DNA of 64,000 nt from Przewalskia tangutica (GCA_029844215.1 CM056738.1:45458388-45522387), one strand, 5' to 3'; numbered from the stretch's first letter, positions 22,650 to 34,853 are shown. A program made the numbers and translations. The notes: generated by a model from the sequence alone, not told the origin.

Positions 22650-22850
22650 ACACAATTTTAGTACTAGGAGCCATGGAAAGTTGCTGTGGGGGCAAGACTC
22701 TGTCTGCTAGTTAGAGATAAAGAATTTGCAGTAGTAACCACAGGCACAAAGACATAATTTTAGTACTAGGAGCCATGGGAAGTTGCTGTGGGGGAAAGAC
22801 TCTGTCTGCTAGTTAGAGATATAGAATTTGCAGTAGTAACCACAGGCAAT
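22650..22850 (+). repeat. About 101-bp direct repeat, two copies (unit 4)
   Basis: GACA(C/T)AATTTTAGTACTAGG at 22650 and 22751, each followed by AGCCATGG, a GTTGCTGTGGGGG tract, GCTAGTTAGAGATA and GCAGTAGTAACCACAGGCA. The same pair occurs in the other four units. Confidence 0.8.
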
Positions 22851-22964
22851 GGAGCTACACATTTGGTAGAACATCTGAAGTGAAAGGTTCAGGTCCTTGG
22901 AGTGGCTAAGCCTGCAACAAATCTTGCATTATCACATGTGAAGCAGCAGGTTGAATAGAATGTT

Positions 22965-23168
22965 GTGGAGCATGGTGACCGCCTGCGGATTCAGTGTATA
23001 TTTGCAGGTAAGAGGGAGTTGCATAAGAAACCATGTTGGATTGAGTTGCCTGAGAAATGTCTTATTCAAACTGGTTTAGAGATTGATGTGAAGGATCGAG
23101 GAGTTTTCAGCTGCAAATTGACTGAGAACGGAGAGATACTTCGTCGGAAGCAATCTGGATTGAGTTGA
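22965..23168 (+). pseudogene. Conserved open block of unknown origin in array internal region
   Basis: The frame covers KRELHKKPCWIELPEKC, then HIQTGLEIDVKDRG in most units (C then LIQ in this one) and VFSCKLTEN. It is present with one to a few substitutions in every unit (near 11215, 18025, 20515, 23005 and 25490). There is no ATG at a sensible place; the frame runs back through a stop upstream. It looks like a fragment of a cellular coding sequence carried by the element, but I cannot name a family. Three spaced cysteines might be structural. Confidence 0.4.
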
Positions 23169-23995
23169 AGCTCAATTTATAGAGTTTTTTACAGGTCGAT
23201 CAACTGTTCGATTGCCTGTTTTCATTTGTTTAGCTCAGAATGGGAGAATCGAGGAATTTCTAGCCGGAATTGGACTAGAAATTGAGGGAGACTCCACTGC
23301 ATGTCCGAGCTTATTATAAAAGATTGCATAGGGAGAATCGAGGGATTCTCTAGTCCGAGTGTGACTAGAGAATAAGGGGTTCTTGCCGTCGTTTTTACAT
23401 AGGGAGACGCGGGATTCTCTAGTCCGAGTGTGACTAGGGAACGAGGGGTTCTTCGTGCTGTTACATTCTTATTCTTGGCTACTGCAGGTGTCGCACCTAC
23501 TGCAGTTGATGTTGTTAATCAATGCAGAAATAAAACCAGCAAATGGACTCGTTGTTGTCATTCTTTGGTTTGGTATCTCGCCGTGATGATTTTGTTGAGC
23601 ATGTGTCGAAATGCTAATGATGTGGATGCTACTGGTTCGCTGGTGTTTCGCTTCAACTGCTCTCGATGTCTCGCGTGATCATTACTACAACCGATATTGT
23701 AGTGGCGATTCTATTGATGCAATCGCCATCGTTGATGTCATATCACGCATTAGCCGTTGCTGTGTTACTACCGCTGTAGAGGCTACTCTTGCCGCTTCGC
23801 GGTCATTACTTCTGTTAATACTTATGATCTTTGCCGCTAAAGCCGATATTGTCCCCAACAGATAGTGTTGCACCACCGCCGCACTCATCGCTGCGGATAG
23901 CCATGTTGCTGGGATCACTATTATTGATGCTTGATTGTGTTTCGCTATTGTTTCCAAGCTAGGACTCTGTTTTCAGTGCCTAGCTTGAGGTGGGA

Positions 23996-24321
23996 TGTTG
24001 AGACTAGAAAGGAGAGAGCAGCGACAATCGAGAAGAGTTGTTGCACCCAAAAATTTAGTTAGCATTCTGTTATGAATTTAGTTAACATTCTGTTATGAAT
24101 CGCCAGAGTTAGAGTTTGTTGAATTAGTTTCTAGTTAAGTTCTAGATCAAGTAACTCCTATATATATGTCGTCTCTACATCTCTTTGTTAATAAGAAAAT
24201 TAAGTAAAGACTTCACAAATATATCTATTCCCTCTTCTCTTATCTTTTCCTTTTCTTCTTTCTATCAAAGCAATATGGATCAATTCCAGATCTATCCAAG
24301 TTTGGATTACACAAATTAACA
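23996..24321 (+). repeat. LTR-e of the copia array (326 bp)
   Basis: Shorter by 9 bases, mainly in the pyrimidine tract (one TTTTCTTTTCC step lost) and near GAATCGCCAGAG. It shares GTTGTTGCACCC and AACATTCTG with LTR-a. Confidence 0.9.
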
Positions 24322-26552
24322 TGGTATCAAAGCCATCGATACTAGTTGTGATTTAGACTTCGTCTTCTTTATCGATTTTTAGGGTTTCTTCGAGTTATCA
24401 TCATTGGCGGCTGAGAAAATTGATTTTAACCATCCTCTGTTCATACGACACTCAGATGCATCTCTGGTGCGGTGCTAATTCAGCGTAGCTGAAGTGAAAG
24501 TGAATTGTTTTCGCGAGTTGCGACTTCTGTTCGATCGATTCAAAGTTTGATCTAGTAGCAATTACAGTAATTCTGAGTGTCGCATGTGATAGATCCACTC
24601 AATTTGAAGAATAACAATGTCACCAGCTGATGAATCAAACATTGGTACATTCGGAGCTAAAGATAAGGTTCATGTTTCTGCATCTTCACTTTTTACACTT
24701 CGATCTCATCGAAATCTCGATTGAATTTGAGGATTATAAACTTTGAAATTGAAGAATATTGCGAGTATGTCAGTTAATGTAGAATCTCCGACTGAAAATC
24801 AAAATCGCATCCAAATTTTTTGAAAATTAGGGTTCATATTAGTAAGTTACGAGAAATCAAAATCCAATCATGTGATAGTTCAAGCGATCATTCGCGTGTT
24901 CAGAGAAATGTTCGTTCTCACAGTCTCTACTCGATGTTCAACTGAGAGAGAATTCGATAAGGCGATCGCTTCAAGATTCCTTTTTCAGAACTTTGATACA
25001 TGATATAAGGGTGAAACATTAAAACCTATTCTAGCAAGGATTGGAGCAGCAGAGTTACCCACATTTTGACTAGATTTGGGAAATGCAGGAGTATATCCAT
25101 AAGAAGGCATGAAAGAGGTTACAGATAACAAGAGAGACACAATTTTAGTACTAGGAGCCATGAGAAGTTCTTTGTGGGGCAAGACTGCATGCGCTAGTTA
25201 GAGATAAAGAATTTGCAGTAGTAACCACAGGAACGGAGACATAATTTTAGTATTAGGAGTCATGGGAAGTTGTTGTGGGGGCAAGACTATGTCTGCTAGT
25301 TAGAGATAAAGAATTTGCAGTAGTAACCACAGACACTGGAGCTACACATTTGGTAGAACAGCTGAAGTGAAAGGTTCAGGTCCTTGGAGTGGGTAAGCTC
25401 GAGAAATCTGCATTATCACGTGAAGCGGCGGAGTTGAATATAATGTTGTGGAACATGGTGATCGCCGTCATGATTCAGTATATTTGCAGGTAAGAGGGAG
25501 TTGCATAAGAAACCATGTTGGATTGAGTTGCCTGAGAAGTGCCATATTCAATCTGGTTTAGAGATTGATGTGAATGATCGAAGAGTTTTCAGCTGCAAAT
25601 CGACTGAGAACTGAGGTATACTTCGTCTGAAGCAATCTGGATTGAGTTGAAGCTCAATTTACAGAGTTTTTTACAGGTCGATCAACTGTTCGATTGCTCG
25701 CTTTCATTTGTTTAGCTCGAATGGGAGAATCGAGGAAATTATAGCCTAATTGGACTAGAATCGGCGAAGACTCCATCGCATGTCCGAGCTTATTATAAAA
25801 GCTTGCATGTGGAGAATCGAGGATTCTCTAGTCCGGAGCGTGACTAGAGAATGAGGGGTTCTTGTTGTCGCTTTTGCATGGGAGAATCGAGGATTCTCAG
25901 TCCGAGCGTGACTAGAGAACGGCGGTTCTTGTTGTCGCTTTGCATAGGGAGAATCGAGGGATTCTCTAGTCCGAGTGTGACTAGTCAACGAGGGGTTCTT
26001 CGTGTTGCTACATTCTTATTCTTGGCTACTGCAGGTGTCACACCTACCGCAGCTTGCCGTTGTTAATCAATGCGCAAATAAAACCAAAGAAATGGACTCG
26101 TTGTTGTCACCGCTGGTTTGGTATCCCGCCGTGATGATTTTGTTGAGCATGTGTCGAGAAATGCTAATGATGTTGATGCTCGTGTCCGCCGTGTTTCGCT
26201 TCAATCATATCGATGTCTCTCGCGTGGATCATTACTACTACAATCGATATTGTAGTGGAAGATTCTATTGATGCAATCGCTATCGCTGATGTCTCTATCA
26301 CGCATTAGCCGCCACGTGTTACTTATCGCCGCAGAGGCCGCTTTGCAGCCTTCGCGTGGTTGTTATCACTGCCGTTAATACTTATGATGCCGATGCTAAA
26401 GCCGATATTGTCCCTACCGATAGTATTGCACTCACCGCCGCCGCACTCCATCGATAGCCATGTTGTTGGGATCACTATTATTGCTGCTTGATTGTGTTTT
26501 GCTATTGTTTCCAAGCTAGGACTCTGTTTTCAGTACCTAGCTTGAGGGGGGA
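24322..26552 (+). mobile_element. Unit 5 internal region
   Basis: Longest internal region (2231 bp). It has the same parts, with gag-like start (about 24408) and 35-codon frame (24617-24724). It carries an extra copy of the GGGAGAATCGAGG repeat (about 25728, 25810, 25880, 25948), which accounts for much of the added length. A clean polypurine tract CTTGAGGGGGGA precedes 26553. Confidence 0.85.
25728..26000 (+). repeat. GGGAGAATCGAGG minisatellite, about 68-70 bp unit, four copies (unit 5)
   Basis: Each copy reads (G)GGAGAATCGAGG-ATTCTCTAGTCCG-AG-GTGACTAG then a GGGGTTCTT-type tract. GAATC and GATTC, and CTAG and CTAG, form short inverted repeats inside the unit, so the transcript could fold. 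Three copies occur in the other units. Confidence 0.75.
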
Positions 26553-26651
26553 TGTTGAGACTAGAAAGGAGAGAGCAACGACAATCGAGAAGAGTTGTTG
26601 CACCCAAAAATTTAGTTAGCATTCTGTTATGAATTTAGTTAGCATTCTGTT
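26553..26651 (+). repeat. LTR-f, truncated sixth LTR
   Basis: The first 99 bases of the LTR, ending AGCATTCTGTT, then an abrupt switch to GTTGTCTCTGG that matches no LTR copy. The junction fuses the array to a different copia element. Confidence 0.85.
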
Positions 26652-29600
26652 GTTGTCTCTGGTGCTACTCAAGGAAATGTTATTGTCTATGTTTTTTACA
26701 GTTTCCAAAGCAAACGCCCAGGTAAGGTTTTGGACATCAATTACAACAAAAGAACGAGACTTAAGATATTCTTCTATATCACTGCATTGAGTCTTTATCG
26801 ATCACAAATAGAAGATTCTCCTTCTGGTGGAGATGCAATGGACACTCAGTCTAACACAAAGACTGAAGTGGGCCAGGATATTCAGGTTTCAAATGACCTG
26901 AAGGCCAAAAACAAATGCAAGGCAGAGGCTAACATTGTACACGACGAGGGTAATCCTCCGGATCTTGACGACAAGATTGTGGATTTCTCGGCAGTGGTAC
27001 TTGTGGCAAATCTGGTGGAGAATCTGAAGCAATGGTGAATAGACACGGGTACAACACGTCACAACTGCTCATATAATAGTGTATTCTCCTCTTTTGCCCC
27101 AGTCACGGCAAATAAGTTGTTCATGGGCAACAATGCCACCTCTAAAGTACAAGGGGTTGGGGAGGTCGTCCTAAAATTGACTTCAGGTAAAGAGCTTACT
27201 CTGAAGGAAGTGATGCATGTCCTTGACATCCGCAAAAAAACTTGGTTTCAGGGCCACTGTTGGTCCAGGCTAGTTTTAGACTAGTTTTTGTGTCCAACAA
27301 ATTTGTAATAACTAAGAATGGTATGTTTTTTGGAAGAGGGTTCGCGTGTGACAACCTCTTAAAAAAGAATGCCTTGTCTGTAATCCATTCATCTAATGAA
27401 ATGAAGTCTTCTACTTACTTTCTTGATTCTTTTAATCTATGGCATTAAAATTAAGATACGTAAAGTTGAAATTGATGCCTTCCTTCGACAGAAACCCTCA
27501 ACATAAATGTGAGGTGTGCGTAAGGGCAAAATTAACCAATTCATCTTTCCATTCAGTAGAAAGAAACACCGCTCCTCTAGAACTTATTCACACGGACATA
27601 TGTGATTTAAAGTTTGTATAAACTAGAGGGGGGAACAAGTACTTTGTGACTTGCATTGATGATAGTACAATGTATTGTTGCGTTTACTTGTTGAAAAGTA
27701 AAGATGAAGCCTTTGAATCGCTTAAACGTTACAAATCAGAAGTTGAAAATCAACTAAACCTACGAATTAAGGCAATTCGTAGTGATAGAATGGGAGAATA
27801 TGTAGTACCGTTTGAAGAATATTGTGCTCAATTCGGTATTGCTCATCAAACGACCGCTCCTTACTCGCCTCAGTCTAATGGTGTTGTCGAGCGAAAAAAC
27901 CACACGTTAAAAGAAATGATGAATGCATTACTCATCAATTCTAGTTTAGGCCAAAACATGTGGGGTGAAGCGATTCTTACCGCTAATATAATTCTCAATA
28001 GAGTTCCGCATAAGCGTAAGGATAAAATACCATATGAATCATGGAAAGGAAAGAAACCCACTTATAAATATTTAAAAGTGTGGGGTTGTCTGATAAAGGT
28101 CGAAGTACCTAACCAAAGCAGGAAATTTTTTTGGACATAAGACTGTAGATTGCATATTCATCAGATATGCAAATAACAGTAGTGCTTATCGCTTCTTAGT
28201 GTATAAGTCAGAGATACCTGATATCCACAAAGGTACGATCATTGAATCAAGGAATGCTGAATTCTTTGAAATGGTCTTTCCTAGAAAGGGAAAAGAAATA
28301 ATTTCGCGCAAACGGAGTTATGAACAAAATGCTCAAAGTCAACAAGACCCCGGAGTTTCTGATTATCCAGAACTATACGTTCCAGATCTACAGGACTCAG
28401 GAGTTACTGACTATTCTGTTCCAGACCTACAGAACGTAGGGGTTCCAGAGGTGGAACCAAAACGGAGCAAGAGGGCCAAAAAGAATAAGTCATTTGGTCT
28501 AGACTTTCTAACCTATATGTTTGAAAATGAACCAATGGCAATTAAAAAAGCATTGTCAACTCCAGAAGCACCGCTTTGGAAAGAAGCTATAGAAAGCAAA
28601 ATATATTCCATCATGTAAAACCATACTCGGGAAATGATTGATCTTCCTCTCGGAAGAAAACCTTTGAGTTGTAAGTGGATACTAATAAAAGTACAAAGCA
28701 GATGGAACTATTGATAAGTATAAGGACAAATTGGTAGTCAAAGACTACAGTCAAAAGGAAGGCCTCTATTACTTCGGCACATACTCACATGTGTCTAGAC
28801 TAACGTCCACAGGAGTATTCATAGCCATATCATCTTTGCGTGACCTTGAGATACACCAAATGGATGTTAAAACTGCCTTCCTAAACGGAGATTTGGAAGA
28901 GGAAATATACATGGAACAACCCGAGGGGTATATGGTTCCAAGAAAATAAAAAAAAGTATGCCGATTTGTTAAGTCTCTGTACGGACTCAAACAAGCTCCA
29001 AAACAATGGCATTAAAAGTTTGATAATACTTTATTATCAAAAGGCTTATCCATAAATGAATGTGATAAATGTATATATATCTAAAGGAACTCTGACTCGT
29101 TTGTTATGATATGTCTTCACGTATATGACATGATCATCACCGAAAGTAGTCTAAGCTTGGTCCTAGAAACCAAGAAGATGTTGAAACAATGCTTTGACAT
29201 GAAAGATATGGGTATGTTTTACAATTGCAAACATGCATCGCCTGATCCACGATGGAATCAGAGTTTATCGCTTTGGACAAAGCAGGAGAATAAGTAGAAT
29301 GACATCACAACTTCTTAGAGGATATCTCTTGTTGGGATAAACCCGTGCCTTCGGTGATGATTCACTGTGACAGATAATCGGTTTTAGGAAGGACACGAAG
29401 TAAGATGTACAATGGCAAGTCTAGACATATTCGTCTGAGACATAAGACCGTTAGGCAGTTGATCACTACGGGTGTCATTTCCATTGATTACGTCAAATCA
29501 AAGGATAACTTAGCAGATCTTTTAACTAAAGGCTTACCTAAAGATCAAATATTCTGCTTGTCTAGGGGAATGGGCTTAAAACCCATAGAATAAGAATCTT

Positions 29601-29733
29601 TATGATGGTAACCCAACCTTACTGACTGGAGATCCCATGAATTTTGTTCAATGGGAAAACTAAGCTATAGAGGTTCAGTTTAGTGCTTTACTTGAAGTAA
29701 GAGCACTTTGGATTATCATTCTTTAAAGAAAGC
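26652..29733 (+). pseudogene. Decayed Ty1/copia gag-pol (5' and middle part)
   Basis: Domain order in a frame broken by many stops: gag tail (26730-27035); protease with IDTG active site and GNNATS (27038-27130); GAG-pre-integrase with CEVC zinc ligands (27240-27560); integrase core with CIDDS, IRSDRMGEY and QSNGVVERKN, the three DDE acidic positions (27640-27930); RT with QMDVKTAFLNGDLEEE (28855-28895), KSLYGLKQAPKQW and a catalytic site that reads HVYD instead of YVDD (about 29115-29130); RNase H end SRHIRLRHK and SKDNLADLLTKG (29415-29540). The order PR-IN-RT-RH marks copia. About 400 residues between RT and RNase H are missing. No 5' LTR is present. The element continues beyond the gypsy insertion at 45280. 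Confidence 0.88.
29729..29733. repeat. Left TSD (AAAGC) of the chromovirus
   Basis: AAAGC here and at 45275-45279. Confidence 0.9.
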
Positions 29734-30177
29734 TGTCACGACCCAACCTCGGCCGCGATCGTACTTACCGGTACCACAGCCGTATATGTCGAGAATAGCA
29801 ATGAACATACATAACACATAACTTATAAAAGTGGTAACTATCATCGCCACCGATAAGGTCGCTTCCATAAAACATACATAAACAAAGTATAGTAGTACAA
29901 CCGGTTCTTATAGCCCAAAACATATATGTGACCACGCATATCTAAAGATAACAATCAAGTGACAGGCCCCGCCATACCCCGAATGTACAAAATACCTATA
30001 GCATCGTGGAATATCCGTACCAATAAACAAGCTTCCAAGAATGGAGCTTCGACACCGAATAGTGATCCTAAGAACGAGGATCCACACCGCTACCCTTACC
30101 GCAGATAACGCAGCCCCGGCGAAGGGTCAGCACACAACGTACCAAGTATGTAAATCGAAAATATCAGAGTAATATCA

Positions 30178-32623
30178 TGTCACGAATTCGCCCGGCCCGT
30201 GGATCGTGCCTTACCCGCACCCAAGTAGTCATACATCGTAGTAATCAGAATATAAAACAAGACATGAAACAGCTTGTAAATGAGACACGCTTTATGTGAG
30301 AAAATGTCGCTTTTCGCATATATATATAAACATAATTTTGCGCTACATCCCAACTGCATAATAGACTACGCACTTCACGAAGATAGCAACTATGGCGACA
30401 GTGGCCCCGCCATACCTCGAATGTACAAAACTATATACAACAACAGGAGATCATACCTAAAAGTCGAGCCTCCGAGAAGATGGAGCTCCCGACACCAAAG
30501 CAAAAAGATCCTAAGGATGTGGATCTAGCACTGCTGCCCTTACCGCGGCATGAACGCAGCCTCGGCGAGGTCAAGATAACAGTACCAAGTATGTGAAATC
30601 AGAAGTACTTAAATGAAATCAAAGTATTTAAAACCATTTGCAAATACAATCGGTTCAATTGCACATAGTGCCATATCACAAACAAGAACAATAATAGGTA
30701 AATCAGAATGTGTCTTTTCTAGGCCGCGAATGATCGGGCAAGGCCAATCGCCTATAGTATCATTATGCGTGCCTAATCACGACTTCCGCAATCCGCATAA
30801 AGTCACACACGCACCCGCATGAGGTATTCTCGACGGGGTAGCTAACCCCTGCATTCTCCTCGACTCCCGCACCGCATAGTCTCAATAGACCGCATAGTCA
30901 CACGCATCGCATAGGCATCTCCCCGTGACGCTAAAACACCCGGAATGATCAATCCTGGAACTCCCGCAGCTCCGCATAGTCACACAGACCACATATGCCG
31001 TATAGACCCGCATCAAGGGTGGCAAGCCTTCGGTATAACAAGTCAAGGGGGTAGGTGATATAATAACATTACAACTGACTTACCGTTTAGCAACACAAGC
31101 ACAACAAGAATGACCCCCTTTCACCACATCACAAGACACTAACACACATAGCATCATAATATGTCTGCTTTTCAAACAATCTTACTACACCTTACAGAAA
31201 TCAATACAAGGTTTTTATAAAGAAATAAGTAAACAGTTCCTTTTATCTTTCTTAAGTTGTTATACCTAACTTCCCATAAAGCTAGTATAACTCTTAAGCT
31301 TTTTGTTTAAAAACCAAATATTTCTCTTCTGTTAAAAATGATTCGGTATTCTTTTGAAATGCTTCAAGATCCTTATTATTCAGGCTTAAGTCACAAGACA
31401 TTGCCGTAAGTATTATTCAGGCTTAAGTCAAAAGACATTGCCGTAATTATTATTCAGTTAACACACGACGTCACCGCACTATATATATATTTAAAATATC
31501 ATGCTCAAGAGTATAGGAAGAATCACATACCTTCGCGAACTCCACCGCCAAGTCGAATATGTCGCGCACAGAGAATCACTATAATAGTCAAATACGCCTA
31601 TCAAAGTCTAGACTATTCTCAGAAATGCTCTAAGCAGAGGTTCTCTATTCTACGGAAATTGGGCAGACTCCCTACCCGCTGCTACTCAAGTCATCAGAAT
31701 ACAAATTCTATAAAAATTACTTCAATTATTCTTCTTTATACCCTTCTACAAAGGATAATAGCTCAATTCTAATCAGAATATCCTTCTAAGTATTTGATAC
31801 TTATTCCTATACTTCTACAGATGTATTCTCTAATTACAAAAGAAGGATAAGATTATTTACCTCGATAAGCCCAAAATTATCCAAGTTAAAAGTCGATCCT
31901 GAGCGAGGTTTAGCTCCTAATTGCACGCTCCGATATCTCCACGAAACCCTTAGAATTTCTTCACAACTTCTACTAAGTACTATACGGATTTGGGCTGGGT
32001 TTTTGAATAGTAACTATACTGGAAGACAACTTTTCTACCAAGGGAGGGGTAGGTTTCGCATGGCCTCGGAAGGGGAGGCTTTCGGCCAAGCCACAAGGCT
32101 AGAGGGGGGGGGAGAGGGTGTTGGACGAAAAACACAACAAGAGAGGGGAGGGAATTTCAAGACTTGGAGAATTGATTTGTGGATGAAGAACTCTTCATCT
32201 TAAGGGGGGTATTTATAGGTCAAGCAATGGCCAACCAATGGCCAAGATGAAGCCAAGTGCCATGCAAGTGTAGGGTGAGGATTTAGGCAAGTGTCCTTAT
32301 CCATCTACTACACAAAAATATCCTACCAACTCCTTGACAAAACAAGCCATCCATTTCGTCCCATTACCGCCCAACGTCCACCAATTAGAGGGTGACAAGT
32401 GTCGCCCTCTCGTTGGTCCAAAATGTTTCGTCTCTCGGAAAAATCCGCAAAAATTAGAAATGACATAGCCGGAATTTTCCCTTCGCAAGTTTTGTAAAAC
32501 GTTTCGTCGGAAAACGATTCTTTTAGTGAGTTGTGCACAAATATTTTCGTCCAACCTAACTTTAAGACTAAACTTTTGTACGTACGCCCTCACGTACATA
32601 CTCTGGAAATACGGGGTATAACA
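30178..32623 (-). mobile_element. Nested solo LTR (2446 bp), TSD TATCA
   Basis: Plus-strand ends TGTCACGAATTCG and CGGGGTATAACA, flanked by TATCA at 30173-30177 and 32624-32628. The other LTR of the host element has the uninterrupted site (AATATCATAGTC at about 40212), which proves the boundaries. Related but not identical to the host LTR: it shares GGCCCCGCCATACCTCGAATG at about 30400 and a TATA box on the minus strand. A solo LTR is what remains after recombination between the two LTRs of a complete element. Confidence 0.93.
32210..32218 (-). promoter_or_regulatory. TATA box of the nested solo LTR
   Basis: CTATAAATA on the minus strand, followed by a G/C tract upstream (CCCCCC on minus) as usual for LTR promoters. 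Confidence 0.5.
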
Positions 32624-32789
32624 TATCATAGTCAAAATAAGCTGGAGTCATAGATAAAATCAATTTCTTTGCCTTGTGCCTTACTAACAATGAGAGTAAC
32701 AAGTGTAAATCTTATAGCATAAAAATAGGAGGCTCACGATCAAAACAGGGTACCTCGCCCGTAGTATCATTAAGCACTCCTACTCCTGG

Positions 32790-32985
32790 GACTATTTCAC
32801 CAGCATGGGTCCTGTGGACCCGCATGAGGTCATCCGCCTCGTCATGAGACTATTTCACCCGCATGGATCCTGTGGACCCGCATGAGTACCATCGCCGTAC
32901 TCGCATGGGACTATTTCACCCGCATGGATCCTGTGGTCCGGATCCGCATGAGTGCAAGCGCCACACTCGCATCATGGGTAGCAAA
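32790..32985. repeat. CCCGCATG(G/A)...GACTATTTCACC repeats in chromovirus 3' LTR
   Basis: Three to four copies of a roughly 60-bp unit with GACTATTTCACC(C/A)GCATGG followed by TCCTGTGG(A/T)CC and CGCATGAG. The same block lies at 40375-40590 in the other LTR. In inverse orientation it occurs at 44160-44340 in the unrelated-position solo LTR. Confidence 0.8.
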
Positions 32986-33066
32986 TTCATGGCATAGATA
33001 ATAACCCGGGGTTTACCCCGTAATAATACAAATATATAACATAGCTCATCCGGCTATCATACATAA

Positions 33067-33183
33067 CATAAGCACTACCGGCCTATCATATCATACATAA
33101 GCACTACCGGCCTATCATATCACAACATAAGCACTACCGGCCTATCATATCATACATAAGCACTACCGGCTTATCGTAACATA
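33067..33183. repeat. Four-copy 29-30 bp tandem repeat in 3' LTR
   Basis: CATAAGCACTACCGGC starts at 33067, 33096, 33126 and 33155. The homologous array is at 40674-40791. Confidence 0.9.
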
Positions 33184-34840
33184 AGCAAGTTAAGAAATCC
33201 CCTAACTTCTTATTAACATTATTAATATATCCTCTCATTTTAGTATCCTAAGGCACTAACATGTCTTTTAATAGAAAATCCGGGAATTCAACCCAAGTAC
33301 CATGTACTTCTAACTTTTTAAGAAAAACTCTTTTTATACAAAGATTCCAAGATACTAATCACCATAGTATCAAGTTACAAGTTCTTTTCAAAACAAGTCA
33401 CATTTCCTTTTAGAAATATAATAGGCTTCTAAATCAAGTGACTTCATTTCCTTTAAAACCTTAGGCAACCAATGCCTAAAACCAATCCACCTTCCATAGT
33501 TTCGAATCCTTTACCCGTACTTGTTTTAATTAGAGTAAACCATTCTTTGTGAACCTTTCAAAACTAATATAACCAACTTCCCATAAAGTCATTATATTAG
33601 CGTTATTCCTTCGTCAAATACATTTTCCCTAAATCCAAGGGACTTATACTTTTGAAATGAAACAAGTATCATATACTTTAAAACAAGTGTAGATTATCAA
33701 CTCTTGTACGTATACCGTACTACATAGATACAACTATTCATGCTCAAGAGATAGGAAAGCTCTACATACCTCTTTGGTCAATCCACTTGCTAAGTCCAAC
33801 TACCGCAAGTAATATGTCAACCTATAATAACCATAGTGCGTTGATTAACCTCTAATTTCAATGTAGAAATTCCAAATTCAAGTTACCAATTCCTAAGGAA
33901 AATTGGGCAGCATTTCCTTTGTTTCTACTCACTTTGCCACCTTTTTCAAAGGCCGATTTTTAACACTCAAACGCCTCATTAAGGCCCAACATCCAAACCA
34001 ACACAAAGGGGTTTACATACCTAATCTTGGGTGTGTAAAATTCTGCCCCATAAGTTATAATAATACACTTAACAATTCTAAAGTAGTTTGTAGGCTACAA
34101 CATGCTCATAATATCTCTTTAGCCAAATCCTTCATACCCAACCCACATTTCTTGCATGCAATGACTCTAATAGCATAATTTACTACCATAAGTACTTCCT
34201 TCTTAACATGCAACAATAAAAACTAATAATAGAGGAAGAATCATTACCTTAGAGCTTTAGCCAAATTTATCCAACAATTTGCTAGGCTCTATTCCAAGAA
34301 CACCACCACAACAACCTTCACAAGCTAGCCCCAAGCTTCCTTCTTGCCTTTTACTTTTTCAGATTTTTCCTAAGGCTAGAATACCTCTTGGAGTTTTAGA
34401 GAGAAGGAAGAGCTTGAAATAATTTAAGAGAGAAGGAGGAGCTTTTTCTAAGAGAGAGATGAAAGATGACCAAGTCTTTAAGACTTGGTCAATATAATGC
34501 ATGCAAAAATCCGATGGGGGGACACTTGTCCCCACCAGTGCCCTTTAAAAGAAAAATCGACTTTTCCTAAGTTTTTCCGCTGATTTCGCCTGGCCGCTGC
34601 CTGCTTCCAGAGCCGCGGCGCCGCAACGCCTGCGGACCCTCGGATCTTTCGGCGCCGCGACCCTGCTTCCCGGCGCCGCGACGCTGAAACTTCACGACCA
34701 GTTTTCCGGCCATGGCTCGACTTCCGGCCATGCCCTACAATCACCCGCCTACGCCGCCTCTACAATCACCGCTGGCGCGTTCGCCCCGGCCAAGGGCGCT
34801 GAGACTTCGACCATGTCCCGGCGAACCACGTGGTATAACA

Positions 34841-34853
34841 TTCTCCCCCCCTT
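34841..34853 (-). promoter_or_regulatory. Polypurine tract of the chromovirus
   Basis: On the minus strand AAGGGGGGGAGAA directly abuts the TG of the 3' LTR at 34840. It is the expected plus-strand primer and is intact. Confidence 0.8.

Larger units (their letters stand above)
21831..23995 (+). mobile_element. Unit 4 internal region (least scrambled)
   Basis: This copy keeps most length-sensitive tracts and is the best reference for the family. Parts: gag-like start (about 21920), 35-codon frame (22126-22233), two repeats of about 101 bp (22650 and 22751), an open block of 67 codons (22965-23168) containing KPCWIELPEKC and GLEIDVKDRG, GGGAGAATCGAGG repeats (about 23241, 23330, 23401), and a C-terminal alanine-rich frame visible as DDFVEHVSPNANDVDA-like codons followed by GCx-rich codons and a TGA near 23930. 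The polypurine tract reads GCTTGAGGTGGGA. I do not recognise the captured sequences. Confidence 0.85.
9732..26651 (+). mobile_element. Tandem array of five non-autonomous copia-like LTR units (six LTRs)
   Basis: LTRs start at 9732, 12169, 19024, 21496, 23996 and 26553. They alternate with internal regions of about 2.1-2.2 kb, once the 4.36-kb insert in unit 2 is removed. Each LTR begins TGTTGAGACTAGAAAG and ends ACAAATTAACA. It is followed at once by an initiator-Met-tRNA type primer site TGGTATCAAAG(C/T)C and preceded by a polypurine tract (CTTGAGGGGGGA in the best copies). Adjacent units share one LTR, the form expected from LTR-LTR unequal recombination rather than separate insertions. No PR, IN, RT or RNase H is present, so the family depends on other elements. 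The array ends in a truncated sixth LTR. Confidence 0.9.
29734..34840 (-). repeat. 3' LTR of the chromovirus, with a nested solo LTR
   Basis: Plus-strand ends TGTCACGACCCAACC and GTGGTATAACA. Interrupted at 30178-32623. Carries internal repeats at 32800-32960 and 33067-33183. Confidence 0.92.

Noticed and set aside
26652..29733. An active copia polymerase
   Set aside because: The catalytic YVDD is replaced, several in-frame stops occur, the RT-RNase H connection is deleted and there is no 5' LTR.
33067..33183. CRISPR array
   Set aside because: Four 29-30 bp tandem copies without spacers, duplicated in both LTRs of one retroelement, so an LTR repeat.
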